Assembly: GCF_000308515.1 (NCBI RefSeq)
Contig: NZ_BAFV01000057.1
Span: 83,923-147,922, forward strand
Length of the DNA stretch: 64,000 nt
DNA from: Nocardia carnea NBRC 14403
Lineage (GTDB): Bacteria > Actinomycetota > Actinomycetes > Mycobacteriales > Mycobacteriaceae
Direction of reading: 5' to 3'
The position numbers and the translations under genes were made by a program. Position 1 is the stretch's first letter. The number at the start of each line of letters is the position of its first letter. Below, piece after piece: positions 9,161 through 17,320 of the stretch. The notes under the pieces were generated by a model. It was not told the origin of the DNA. It saw nothing but the letters and a program-made list of their open reading frames with translations, and did not search any database.

Positions 9161-10162
9161 ATGGACGCAACAACAGATCCAACCAATGGATCAATTGCAG
9201 AGGCGGTTTGGGACGCGGTAATCGTCGGTGGTGGAGCCACCGGATTATCGGCCGGGGTCGTGCTCGCCAGGGCTCAGTTCACGACCTTGGTCATTGATGG
9301 CGGTGCACCCCGGAACGGGCCCGCCGACCGCATGCACGGGTACCTGACCCGGGATGGCATGGTGCCGAGAGAGTTCCTCACGACCGGGCGAGCCGAGCTG
9401 ACCCGTTACGGCGGGAGGCTCGAGCGGGCGTCGGTTTCCGGCCTGCGGCATGCGTCGGACGCCACGTTCGAGCTGCAACTCGATGACGACCGCGCCCTGC
9501 GCGCACGGTCGCTGCTGATCGCCACCGGGCTGACCGACGAGCTACCGGACATCCCGGGCCTGTCCGAGCGGTGGGCGTCGCAGGTACATCACTGCCCCCA
9601 CTGCCATGGCTACGAAGTGCGGGGGCAATCCATCGCCGTGATCGGCAGCGCGATGGAAGCGGCATCGAAACATCTTGCCGCGCTGATGCGCCGCTACAGT
9701 TCGTCGGTGACGTTCTGCGTCAATGGCATCGAGGTCAGTGCTACCGAGCGGCAGCGTCTCACGGCGTACGGCGTGCGCCTGATCGATGCGGGCGTCACGC
9801 GGGTCGTGACGGGCGCCGACACCGTGGCCGGGAACCCGGTCGCGATCGAGCTCGACAACGGCCAGACAGTCGGGTGTTCAGCCATCTTCGTGGCGCCTCG
9901 CCCAGCGCCCCACGATGCGATCCTGACCGAGCTGGGCGCAACCAGGGACCCGGTGACCGGACTCGTTGCCGTCGACTCCCAAGGCACCACGAGTTGCCCC
10001 GGGCTCTGGGCGGCCGGGAACGTGGTCAACCCCCGGGCCCAAGTCATCGGCGCCGCGGGCGCGGGCTCGACTGCGGCCATCGGGATGACCGGCTGGCTGC
10101 TCGACCAGGAGCTGTCTGCTGCCGTCTCGGCCGACCTGCTCGACGTCGGAGGGGCGAGCTGA
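9161..10162 (+). CDS. Thioredoxin reductase-like NAD(P)/FAD oxidoreductase
   Basis: 333-residue flavoprotein. The N-terminal FAD motif is VWDAVIVGGGATGLSAG; the redox pair lies in HHCPHCHGYE, followed by the NADPH-binding strand SIAVIGSAMEA; the C-terminal FAD element is CPGLWAAGNV. CPHC replaces the CATC of true TrxB, a feature of the dithiol oxidase/reductase branch that includes GliT- and HlmI-type enzymes and many uncharacterised members. A GGAGGGAGG Shine-Dalgarno sets ATG 9161. It overlaps the efflux gene by 1 nt (TGATG), which suggests a joint role in handling a redox-active or thiol-reactive compound (inference). Confidence 0.88.
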   Translation: MDATTDPTNGSIAEAVWDAVIVGGGATGLSAGVVLARAQFTTLVIDGGAPRNGPADRMHGYLTRDGMVPREFLTTGRAELTRYGGRLERASVSGLRHASDATFELQLDDDRALRARSLLIATGLTDELPDIPGLSERWASQVHHCPHCHGYEVRGQSIAVIGSAMEAASKHLAALMRRYSSSVTFCVNGIEVSATERQRLTAYGVRLIDAGVTRVVTGADTVAGNPVAIELDNGQTVGCSAIFVAPRPAPHDAILTELGATRDPVTGLVAVDSQGTTSCPGLWAAGNVVNPRAQVIGAAGAGSTAAIGMTGWLLDQELSAAVSADLLDVGGAS

Positions 10163-11361
10163 TGGTGAGCACCGATACAGAGAGTTCTCGAACCAGTCGC
10201 TCCCAACGGCTACCGGCCGGTGTCTACCTGCTGGGGTTCAGCCTGTTTGCCATGGGAAGCGCGGAATTCCTGCTGGCAGGTGTACTGCCTGCGGTCGCCG
10301 CCGATCTGGACACCACGCTCGCCTCGGCCGGGCTTCTGATCACCGCGTTCGCGCTGGGGGTCGTGCTCGGCGGGCCACCGTTGGCCGTGCTCAGTCTGCG
10401 CTGGCCTCGCCGGACCGCGTTGATAACAACCCAGTGTGTCTTCGCAGCCAGCATTGTCGTCGGACTGTTCGGCAACTACGAAGTCTTGCTGCTCACCAGG
10501 GTGATTTCGGGAATCGCGTACGCGGCCTTCTTCGCTGTCGCGTCGGTGACGGCGATCAGCTTGGTGACACCGGACCGGAATGCCCGTGCCTCCGGAGTCG
10601 TGGTCAGCGGCCTCAGCGTGGCAATGGTCGCCGGCGGTCCCGCAGGCACACTGCTCAGCCATTTCACCGACTGGCGCGGCGGCTTCTGGGCCGTGGCGGC
10701 CCTCACGGTCGTCGGGATCATCTGCTGTCGTCTCGGACTCCCCACAGCCGGCTCGGGCACCGACTCGGCTTCCGGGCCGAGCGTGTCGCGGGAGCTCGCC
10801 ACGATGCGGAACCCGGCCCTCTGGGGGATCTACGCGATCACGATCCTGACCACGGCGGCATACATGATCACGTTCAACTACCTGGCAGCCATGCTCGCCG
10901 ACATCACCGCCGTCCCCGAGGTATGGATCCCGGCGATCCTCGCCCTGTTCGGAGTCGGCGCCTTCATCGGTCTGTCCATCGGCGGTCGAATCTCCGATAA
11001 GCGCCCTCACCTCGCACTGCTCACCGGCGCACCGGCGATCGTGGTCCTGTCGGTCGTCATGCTTGTCGCGATCGGGCAAGTCTGGGCGGTGGTACCTACG
11101 GTATTCCTGTTGGGCGTCGTCGCGTTCGTGCTGAACCCCGCCGTCTACGGCCGCGTCTTCGCGATCGCAGCCGACGCCCCGACCCTCGCCGGCGCAACCA
11201 CCGTGTCGGCATTCCAGCTGGGCATCAGCATCACGCCCGTTCTGGCAGCCGCTCCACTCACCCAGGGGGCCGCTCTCACATCGGTGTGCCTGATCGGAGC
11301 CGCCCTCGCCGCGGCCGCTATCCCCCTCATTCTCCTCGACCGGGCACGAAAGGCCCGCTGA
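10162..11361 (+). CDS. MFS exporter, Cmx/CmrA-like DHA1 family
   Basis: 399-residue, 12-helix major facilitator. The N-terminus (VYLLGFSLFAMGSAEFLLAG, then LLITAFALGVVLGGP) and the loop LRWPRRTAL closely resemble Cmx/CmlR chloramphenicol exporters and related drug:H+ antiporters. The start ATG overlaps the stop of the flavoprotein gene (TGATG), so the two are translationally coupled. The substrate cannot be read from the sequence. A strong hairpin follows the stop. Confidence 0.85.
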   Translation: MVSTDTESSRTSRSQRLPAGVYLLGFSLFAMGSAEFLLAGVLPAVAADLDTTLASAGLLITAFALGVVLGGPPLAVLSLRWPRRTALITTQCVFAASIVVGLFGNYEVLLLTRVISGIAYAAFFAVASVTAISLVTPDRNARASGVVVSGLSVAMVAGGPAGTLLSHFTDWRGGFWAVAALTVVGIICCRLGLPTAGSGTDSASGPSVSRELATMRNPALWGIYAITILTTAAYMITFNYLAAMLADITAVPEVWIPAILALFGVGAFIGLSIGGRISDKRPHLALLTGAPAIVVLSVVMLVAIGQVWAVVPTVFLLGVVAFVLNPAVYGRVFAIAADAPTLAGATTVSAFQLGISITPVLAAAPLTQGAALTSVCLIGAALAAAAIPLILLDRARKAR

Positions 11362-11409
11362 ACGAAACACATGGCGGCTGACACGACCTCAGCCGCCACG
11401 TGTTCGTTC
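11360..11409 (+). terminator. Terminator of the flavoprotein-efflux operon
   Basis: Long inverted repeat with the inner perfect arms TGGCGGCTGA / TCAGCCGCCA and the outer GAACGAA / TTCGTTC pairing, beginning at the MFS stop codon. Confidence 0.7.
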
Positions 11410-11468
11410 GAGCGCACAATCCACACTGCCACTGGCGAATCACGCCACATAGTACGATCCGACTGCAA

Positions 11469-11873
11469 CTACTGGCGTTGTCTCGGCGCCGTGGATACGG
11501 GGATACCCGACAGTGCGGCTGCCGATACGGCGACCTCCTCCATCGACTTGTCGTACATGCCGTCCATGAGGACCAGCGGCGAGAGGTAGGTCTTCTTGTT
11601 CAACTTCCCGAGCAGAGCCTGCCAGCGCGGGAGTTGGCGCAGGTAGATCTGGTCGTCGTGGAGTATGAAGGCGAGCACCTGTCTGCGGTCGCGGGCTGTC
11701 GCCCGGAGGGCGACGATCCTGATCTCGCGCAGCGCTTCCCAGCCGATCCGCACTCCGTCCTTCGGCGAGTGCAGGCCGTCGGCGTCGAGGATTGTGGGAT
11801 GCCCCGGAATCGACCAGGACAGCAAGTGGCCGAAGTGCGCGATTATCGGAACGGCCGGAACCACGGCAAGCAC
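11469..11873 (-). CDS. PH-like domain protein fragment, probably N-truncated
   Basis: 134 codons from GTG 11873. A short hydrophobic start (VVPAVPIIAHFGHLL) is followed by ILDADGLH, then GWEALREIRIVAL, a pattern seen in bacterial PH-like/STM3941-type membrane proteins where the strand 'I.W..I..I' recurs. No convincing Shine-Dalgarno and no complete pair of membrane helices precede it. The upstream DNA is the shared flank of the nuclease-like gene. I infer a 5'-truncated remnant or a gene with an unrecognised start. Confidence 0.45.
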   Translation of the reverse strand: MLAVVPAVPIIAHFGHLLSWSIPGHPTILDADGLHSPKDGVRIGWEALREIRIVALRATARDRRQVLAFILHDDQIYLRQLPRWQALLGKLNKKTYLSPLVLMDGMYDKSMEEVAVSAAALSGIPVSTAPRQRQ

Positions 11874-11951
11874 AGGGCGCGCGGGCGGCCGAGCTTCTGC
11901 TCCGCGTACGCCCGCCCACGTGTGCCAGAGTCACCGCGCGGCTCCGGATGG

Positions 11952-12842
11952 TCAGGCGAGCAGTTCCTCCGCCGCGACAACTTCGAGAGCCCTCCGCAGC
12001 CACTTCTGCAGCTGGTCGAGGTCATCGCAAGAAGTGATGACATCTCGGACCTGGTCGGACACATCTATTCCACGGGCGTCGAGGACAGTCAGGATCGAGT
12101 TCGCCTCACCCTTTGCCTCACCCCTTGCCTCACCCTCGGCCCTGCCCTCGGCGATGTACTTGCGGGCGAAGTCGCTGGTGAAGTTGTAATCACGCAGACC
12201 GGTGGACATAAAAGCCTCCCAAGCAGGACGAACAGCACGCGGCAGCATCGTCAGGATGAAGTCATGGTATCGCAGGGCCGGGTCCGCCCCCAGTGTTCGA
12301 AAACTCGTGGCCAGGGCCATCCAGATCCGGGCGTGATCGGGGTGGTGCGGGTGGGCGACGGCAGACAATACGGCCAGTTCCGGCAGTTCCGTTGCCACCT
12401 GCGGATCGGTGACCACCGGTACCGTCGACGGGGCCAGGACCAGCGGCGTCAGTGTGGTGGGTGGGTTACCGAAGCCGATTTCGAGTGGTTTGGCAGCCCA
12501 CTTCGCGGTCCGCCGATCCGCGCAGACGACCAGAAGCAGGACCGGGCATTTCATCCGTGCCCGCAGCGATGTGGTGTACACCGGCCACGCCCATGGTTTA
12601 TCCGGGTCCGGGCGTAGCTGGATTTCGACCACGACCGCCAGGACCGTTTCGCCGCCACGGCGGAACGCCAGTACCGCATCGGCGTAGTACTCGGTGGGCG
12701 CCACGACAGCCGCTCGTTCGGAGCGGGGTTCCACCGTCTCGTAGTCGGGTAGCTCGTAACCGAGCGCGGACAACAGCGAAGCGACCAGTTGTGGCCGCTC
12801 CGTGAACATATCGATCACCACTTCGTGCGGGGTCGAAGGCAT
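11952..12842 (-). CDS. Rpn/PD-(D/E)XK nuclease-like protein
   Basis: 296 residues from ATG 12842 (MPSTPHEVVIDMF). It belongs to an abundant actinobacterial family often left unnamed. The core shows ADAVLAFRRGGETVLAVVVEIQ, the D...ExQ arrangement expected of a PD-(D/E)XK fold such as Rpn/YhgA, then YTTSLRARMKCPVLLLVVC and a basic/acidic helical tail with an EGRAEGEA repeat. A further in-frame ATG at 12899 is possible. Rpn proteins promote recombination and may act in phage-related contexts; activity here is inferred. Two partial copies of its 3' end lie at 8260 and 13103. Confidence 0.7.
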   Translation of the reverse strand: MPSTPHEVVIDMFTERPQLVASLLSALGYELPDYETVEPRSERAAVVAPTEYYADAVLAFRRGGETVLAVVVEIQLRPDPDKPWAWPVYTTSLRARMKCPVLLLVVCADRRTAKWAAKPLEIGFGNPPTTLTPLVLAPSTVPVVTDPQVATELPELAVLSAVAHPHHPDHARIWMALATSFRTLGADPALRYHDFILTMLPRAVRPAWEAFMSTGLRDYNFTSDFARKYIAEGRAEGEARGEAKGEANSILTVLDARGIDVSDQVRDVITSCDDLDQLQKWLRRALEVVAAEELLA

Positions 12843-13019
12843 AGCACGCAACGTAGCCGACGCCACCGACAACTCTTGAGCGACAGAGGTTTCCGACATG
12901 ACTCGCACAACTACAACGACGCTGTGACGATTGCTCGTACCGCAGTTCCGATGGCCGGAGCGGGCGATACCGTGATCCCGGAAGGCAGTCCCCGACCCCT
13001 CCGATTCCAGTGAGGCGCG

Positions 13020-13217
13020 CTCGACCCTATGCCGGACCAGCACGAGGTTGGCGCGCCACGCGTGCGGTCCGGTCACCGGGAGATTCAGGAGGGTCACGCC
13101 CGTCAGACGAGCAGTTCCTCTGCCTCGACAACTTCGAGAGCCCTCCGCAGCCACTTCTGCAACTGGTCTAGGTCATCGCAGGGGCCGGTCCGCCCCCAGA
13201 GTTGGGCATTTCATCCG
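13020..13217 (-). pseudogene. Collapsed copy of the Rpn-like gene (copy 3)
   Basis: Three blocks match the intact gene at 11952-12842 in order but with the intervening parts missing: 13103-13180 (C-terminus ending ELLV and stop), 13174-13203 (like 12269-12296) and 13204-13217 (like 12544-12557). The first join sits on the shared word TCGCAG. The preceding flank 13020-13102 matches 8178-8259. This looks like a full copy shortened by deletions at short repeats. Confidence 0.7.
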
Positions 13218-13219
13218 AA

Positions 13220-14119
13220 CTATTTGCCGCACCGCTCGACCTGAAGAAACCAGTGCGGAACTTCAGGACAGGTCAGCAAATCTCTCCTCGCCAGGTGTTC
13301 ATGCAGGAACTCCATTATCGAAAGCAATGAGTTCGGATCACATTTGCGGCCATGCAGGGGAACTCCGAATATTCCCGGCCGGTCGAACATTTTATCCCGA
13401 GCAGGTACAGACGAATCCGAGAGATGAAACTCCAGCAATGGCAAATTCTTGGCTTTCCCAGAAGAGAACATCCCCGCACCGAGTGTGGACACATCCTGCC
13501 AGGAGACGAACTCCTCTTTCCCTTTACCGAACGGTACCGAAAGGCGTCGAACAATCCCCGAAGGATGGATGCAGACTTGGACTCCCCACTTACTGAGTGC
13601 GACGAAGAACAGTACCGCACACCCCAGAGTCACCGAGAAAACCAGGGACACCGTCGCGCCACCCGTATTAGATTTGGATATCGGGAGAAGGGCACTTCCG
13701 CCCACCCGCCAATCCAACCATCCACAGAACCCGTACACCGACATTCCCGTCAGGGCCGGAAGTAGACGGGTCGACTCGATGCGGTCAACGTCCAATCGAA
13801 TACCCGAACCGTACGCATCATCGTTGTACGGTGTGATTCCCGGATTCCTACGGGGAAGATATTCGAACAACAGAGAAGCGAAGAAGTACGCCAGGCCAAG
13901 AAATGCCAGAACTCCACCACTTGAACCCAGAACAACAACGGGTCCGGAATCCCATGACACCCCCAGAACCGGCGTGACAGCCAGCGCCGAAAAGAAGCCC
14001 GCAAGAACAACCGGTACGATCACAGCGGACCTCGATCGATCTCTCGGCCAGCCCTCGATCCAGTCCACCTGGGGAAATTTGCCGTCCGGGCTGCCGCGCT
14101 GCCACTCGGCGAGAATCAC
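13220..14119 (-). CDS. Membrane protein with C-terminal PH-like domain (paralogue B)
   Basis: 299 residues from GTG 14119, which overlaps the upstream stop as GTGA. Four hydrophobic segments are visible (AVIVPVVLAGFFSALAV; VVVLGSSGGVLAFLGLAYF; TGMSVYGFCGW; TVSLVFSVTLGCAVLFF). The C-terminal domain has VCIHPSGIVRRLSVPFGKGKE, VSWQDVSTL and the shared end NSLLSIMEFLHEH...PHWFLQVE. It is clearly homologous to the adjacent gene at 14116-15042. The base composition is visibly more A/T-rich than the backbone. Function unknown. Confidence 0.75.
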   Translation of the reverse strand: MILAEWQRGSPDGKFPQVDWIEGWPRDRSRSAVIVPVVLAGFFSALAVTPVLGVSWDSGPVVVLGSSGGVLAFLGLAYFFASLLFEYLPRRNPGITPYNDDAYGSGIRLDVDRIESTRLLPALTGMSVYGFCGWLDWRVGGSALLPISKSNTGGATVSLVFSVTLGCAVLFFVALSKWGVQVCIHPSGIVRRLSVPFGKGKEEFVSWQDVSTLGAGMFSSGKAKNLPLLEFHLSDSSVPARDKMFDRPGIFGVPLHGRKCDPNSLLSIMEFLHEHLARRDLLTCPEVPHWFLQVERCGK

Positions 14120-15042
14120 AACGCCTCGTCTTTCTCTTGCTGCCGCGACGACCGGCGCAGATCGTTCCGCTTCTCCACTTGCAGAAACCATCGGGGCAGA
14201 TCCGGCGCGGCCAAAAGCGAACGCGCCGGACTATACTCTTTCAGATATTGCATGATCGACAACAAAGAATTGAGGTCGCATCGGACCAGATGAATCGGCA
14301 GGCCCAGCACACCCGGCTTGTCGAACAGCTTGTTCCGCGGCTCTACCGCGGTGCCCGAGTACTCTATTTCGATCATCGGGTGCGATGAGTTGTACGTAGC
14401 AATCGATGCCGCTCTGAGCGCGGTGATTTTACCCCAAGGAATGAACTCCTCGCGGACCCTCCCGAACGGTAGGGCGGTTTTTCTGGCCACTCCGCCAGGA
14501 TAGATTTCCACCGTAATCATCCATCTGAACGCGATGGCCAGAAATATACCGATTACTGCCGCCGTCGACCCGAGGACCAGGATCCAGGTGGCACCGGCCC
14601 GATCGGCCTTGGACAAGGGCAATAAATGGCTGCCGCCGTTTTTCCAATCCAGCCAGGCGCATACCCCGTACAGCGCACAACCCGCCAGGGCACACAAACC
14701 GAGGATTTGATTGGAATGCCCTATGACCAGCCGGATTCCGGGCCCGCGCGTGTTATCGATGTGATGCCTGACGCCCGAATTGCGCCGAGGGAACAACCAG
14801 GACAGCTTCCCGATTGACGCGGATGCTGCACCGAGCATCATCAGCGCTCCGCCGCACGCACCGGTAACCGGTATCCACCCGGCATCGAGTGGGACCATGG
14901 CCAAGGGAAGTGCCGCCAGCGCAAGAAACAACAGCGCGAAGACCAGCGGGACTACAACAGCGCCGACAGAGCGGTCTACCGGCCAGTGCTCGCGCCATTC
15001 CACGTCGGGGAATCGGTCATTTTCTTTATCCGTCGCTACCAT
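14116..15042 (-). CDS. Membrane protein with C-terminal PH-like domain (paralogue A)
   Basis: 308 residues. It starts MVATDKENDRFPDVEWREHW, then has membrane segments at about residues 28-50, 55-75, 105-125 and 140-165, and a C-terminal domain with VEIYPGGVARKTALPFGRV, IPWGKITALRA and NSLLSIMQYLKEY...PRWFLQVE. The order of conserved elements matches the downstream paralogue. It follows the XRE-DUF397 pair by 86 bp on the same strand, so the four genes may be one transcription unit. The PH-like reading of the C-terminus is a pattern judgement, not a database hit. Confidence 0.75.
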   Translation of the reverse strand: MVATDKENDRFPDVEWREHWPVDRSVGAVVVPLVFALLFLALAALPLAMVPLDAGWIPVTGACGGALMMLGAASASIGKLSWLFPRRNSGVRHHIDNTRGPGIRLVIGHSNQILGLCALAGCALYGVCAWLDWKNGGSHLLPLSKADRAGATWILVLGSTAAVIGIFLAIAFRWMITVEIYPGGVARKTALPFGRVREEFIPWGKITALRAASIATYNSSHPMIEIEYSGTAVEPRNKLFDKPGVLGLPIHLVRCDLNSLLSIMQYLKEYSPARSLLAAPDLPRWFLQVEKRNDLRRSSRQQEKDEAL

Positions 15043-15128
15043 ATGGCGTCACCCGGGATGCCCGGCTCAGATCGCCGGAATCGCACGGTCGCCGGATATG
15101 CCCAACGGCGAAGTTCACACGGAAGCAA

Positions 15129-15353
15129 CTATCCGACCGAGCCGGTATCAGATTCTGCACTGTGCCCGGCACGCGCTAGACCGGTAAGGAAACCGACCCA
15201 GTCCTCCGCACCGAAGATCAGGGCTGGGCCGGTGGGATACTTGGAGTCGCGCACTGCCACCGTTCCGGCATCCAGAAACGCAACCTCTACACAATCGCCC
15301 TGCCCACTACTAGCACTACTTTTGAACCACTGGGCGGCGGATAGGTCCCTCAT
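15129..15353 (-). CDS. DUF397 protein
   Basis: 74 residues with the DUF397 signature: WFKSSASSGQGDCVEVA near the N-terminus, then VAVRDSKYPTGPALIF and a WVGFLTGLARAG tail. DUF397 genes are found next to XRE-DUF5753 regulators in Streptomyces and Nocardia. The ATG overlaps the upstream regulator's stop by 4 nt, confirming the pair. Confidence 0.92.
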   Translation of the reverse strand: MRDLSAAQWFKSSASSGQGDCVEVAFLDAGTVAVRDSKYPTGPALIFGAEDWVGFLTGLARAGHSAESDTGSVG

Positions 15354-16222
15354 TGCTTCAACTCCTTCGATGCCGCTAGCATGAGCTCACCGGAATCCTG
15401 TTCCGAGTGAGCTGTCCGCCGCAGCCTTTCCCTCACGCGCGCATACTCGGCAACCTCTGGCTCGTGGTCGATGTAGATCCTGCCGAAACGTCCTTCCACA
15501 TAGGCTACCGGGGCCTGCCGCAGCCTTGATGTCGGTAATGGTGGGAGATCGAACAGAACGAATGGCCCCGTGACCGCACCGATCGGATCTTTGGCACTAC
15601 TGCCGACGATCTGCACGTGAACATTTGGCCGATGAGAGGCCTCCAACAGGTACGACAACTGGTCTGCGAGTACGGTCGGCCCACCGATGACCGTTTCCAA
15701 GACCGACTCAGCAATCAGTCCCTCGAATCGAAAATCCTGCTTGTCCAACAGCTCTTGACGCCGAAGAACGACATCGAGACTCTCCTCGATCTCATTCGAC
15801 GGCATATCCGGAAACTCTGCCCACAGCAGTGCGCGACGGTACTCCCTGGTTTGCAGCAATCCTGGAACGAGGCAGGTTTGCCACGAAAATATCTGTATCG
15901 CAGATTCTTCCAAGCTGATGAAATCGCTGAAGTTTCCCGGAACCGCATCCCCGTACGACAGCCACCAAGCACCATCGAAACCGGCAGACTTCCTGATAGC
16001 CTGCGCGAGGTCGAGCACGATGAGCCGCTCCTCGTCCGTACTCGAGAATGCGTTACACAGTGCGTTCATGGCCAGATCGGTGACCTTGGTCGGCCGGCCA
16101 TCCTCCAATCGTCCGTAGGACTGCGGTGACACTTCCGCAACCCGTGCGGCGCCGGACTGTGTCATCCCTTCCCGCAGGCGCATTTTGCGAAGCTGCCGGC
16201 CCAAGGCACGGCGGGGAAGCAT
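15350..16222 (-). CDS. XRE regulator with DUF5753 (Scr1-type, antitoxin-like)
   Basis: 290 residues from ATG 16222. The N-terminal HTH_31 domain (LGRQLRKMRLREGMTQSGAA, then VSPQSYGRLEDG) is followed by DUF5753 (IQIFSWQTCLVPGLLQTREYRRAL; VVLRRQELL; FEGLIAESVLETVIG; VHVQIV; FVLFDLP; VAYVEGRFGRIYID). These regulators pair with DUF397 proteins and have been described as toxin-antitoxin-like or development-linked. A frame extending to 16306 exists but lacks a better start. Confidence 0.9.
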   Translation of the reverse strand: MLPRRALGRQLRKMRLREGMTQSGAARVAEVSPQSYGRLEDGRPTKVTDLAMNALCNAFSSTDEERLIVLDLAQAIRKSAGFDGAWWLSYGDAVPGNFSDFISLEESAIQIFSWQTCLVPGLLQTREYRRALLWAEFPDMPSNEIEESLDVVLRRQELLDKQDFRFEGLIAESVLETVIGGPTVLADQLSYLLEASHRPNVHVQIVGSSAKDPIGAVTGPFVLFDLPPLPTSRLRQAPVAYVEGRFGRIYIDHEPEVAEYARVRERLRRTAHSEQDSGELMLAASKELKQ

Positions 16223-16612
16223 GGACCCACTACCCACAATGATTACCCTCGCTAACTGGATTGTCTCGATATGGAAGGCGCCGCGGTGGAAATCCCGCTC
16301 TACCACGACATTTCCCCAGTGCAGAGGCAGCGCAACTGCGTGGCTGTCCTATCTACTGGAGATACGCCCCACGCAAGGCGTTCCGTGACTTACCTTCACG
16401 AAACGTCCCCACTGCAACACCGAAAGTTTGTGGGAGGGTCCGGCACTGTCCATGTGCCCCCGCCGGATCCTGCGCCGGGCGTAGGCCAAGACTAACCCGA
16501 GGAGTGAAAGATGGTGGACGATTGCGCTTCTGCGCCACTGACCGCTACCAGCGGCGGCTCATACCCGCCGGCGCCCGCTGCCGTGGGAACAGCGGGGGCC
16601 GGGGGATATCGT
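16223..16612. other. Intergenic region between XRE regulator and EspG
   Basis: 390 bp. A plus-strand ORF at 16271-16495 (74 codons, starting MEGAAVEIPLYHD) could be a small divergent gene but has no clear Shine-Dalgarno and no family I recognise. A GAGGAG-ATG at 16501-16513 opens a frame that runs antisense through espG and is not believed. No other structure seen. Confidence 0.3.
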
Positions 16613-17320
16613 TCAGAACGGGGCGATCAGTTGTGTGAGTGCGCGTTTCAGTTCGTCATGCGAGACCGGGTCGATATGGAAGTCCCGGTAGCGGTGCCGG
16701 TAGACGTAGCGGCCGTCGTCGGCGATATCGAACCAGCTGAGGTAGCGCGGTTCCGGCGGCTCGGGATCGCGGAGCCGGTGGCGTGCCTGCAGGAAGCCCG
16801 ATCCCGCCCGGGGCGCTTTCAGCATCCGGCGCATATGGTCCGCGGGTTGCGGTTTTCCACCGTTCCAGATCTCGTAGGTGTCGCGCAGCCGATCGATACT
16901 CTCCACCAGCGGTGGACGGGTACCTTTGGGCAGTTCGCCGAGGATCTGCAGGAAGATTCGCGGGACGATCGCCGTGGTCCCGATCTGCACCACGAATTTT
17001 CCGTCGAAATCGGTTTCGGTGCCCGGGAACTGCACCACGGTGACTCCGGCCGTTCCCGCGAAGGCACCGTAGGCGCGGATTCGGCGGCGCCGGCTGCCCG
17101 ACAGCGTGAGCGTGGATTCGGGATCCGCCGCCGCCCGCAACGCGGCCGTGAGATCGGGATCGGCACCACGCGGGTACTCGGTTTCGATCCGGGCCGCCAG
17201 CCGCTGGTATTCGTCCTCCCACTGCACCGACGAACGCAACTCCAGCGGATACGGGTAGCGATCCTTACCCGTCTCCTTCCAGACGTGCATGAACTCGTCC
17301 GGTGTGAATTCCCATTTCAC
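16613..17320 (-). CDS. espG: ESX secretion-associated protein EspG
   Basis: 235-residue EspG-family chaperone. It begins KWEFTPDEFMHVWKETG, contains a conserved GTAGVTVVQFPG strand and ends RALTQLIAPF, all typical of the family. EspG proteins bind the hydrophobic tip of cognate PE-PPE pairs and keep them soluble before ESX export. It overlaps the PPE-like gene by 4 nt (ATGA), fitting a chaperone-substrate pair. No EccB-E or MycP gene is in the window, so secretion would rely on a remote ESX core. Confidence 0.88.
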   Translation of the reverse strand: MKWEFTPDEFMHVWKETGKDRYPYPLELRSSVQWEDEYQRLAARIETEYPRGADPDLTAALRAAADPESTLTLSGSRRRRIRAYGAFAGTAGVTVVQFPGTETDFDGKFVVQIGTTAIVPRIFLQILGELPKGTRPPLVESIDRLRDTYEIWNGGKPQPADHMRRMLKAPRAGSGFLQARHRLRDPEPPEPRYLSWFDIADDGRYVYRHRYRDFHIDPVSHDELKRALTQLIAPF

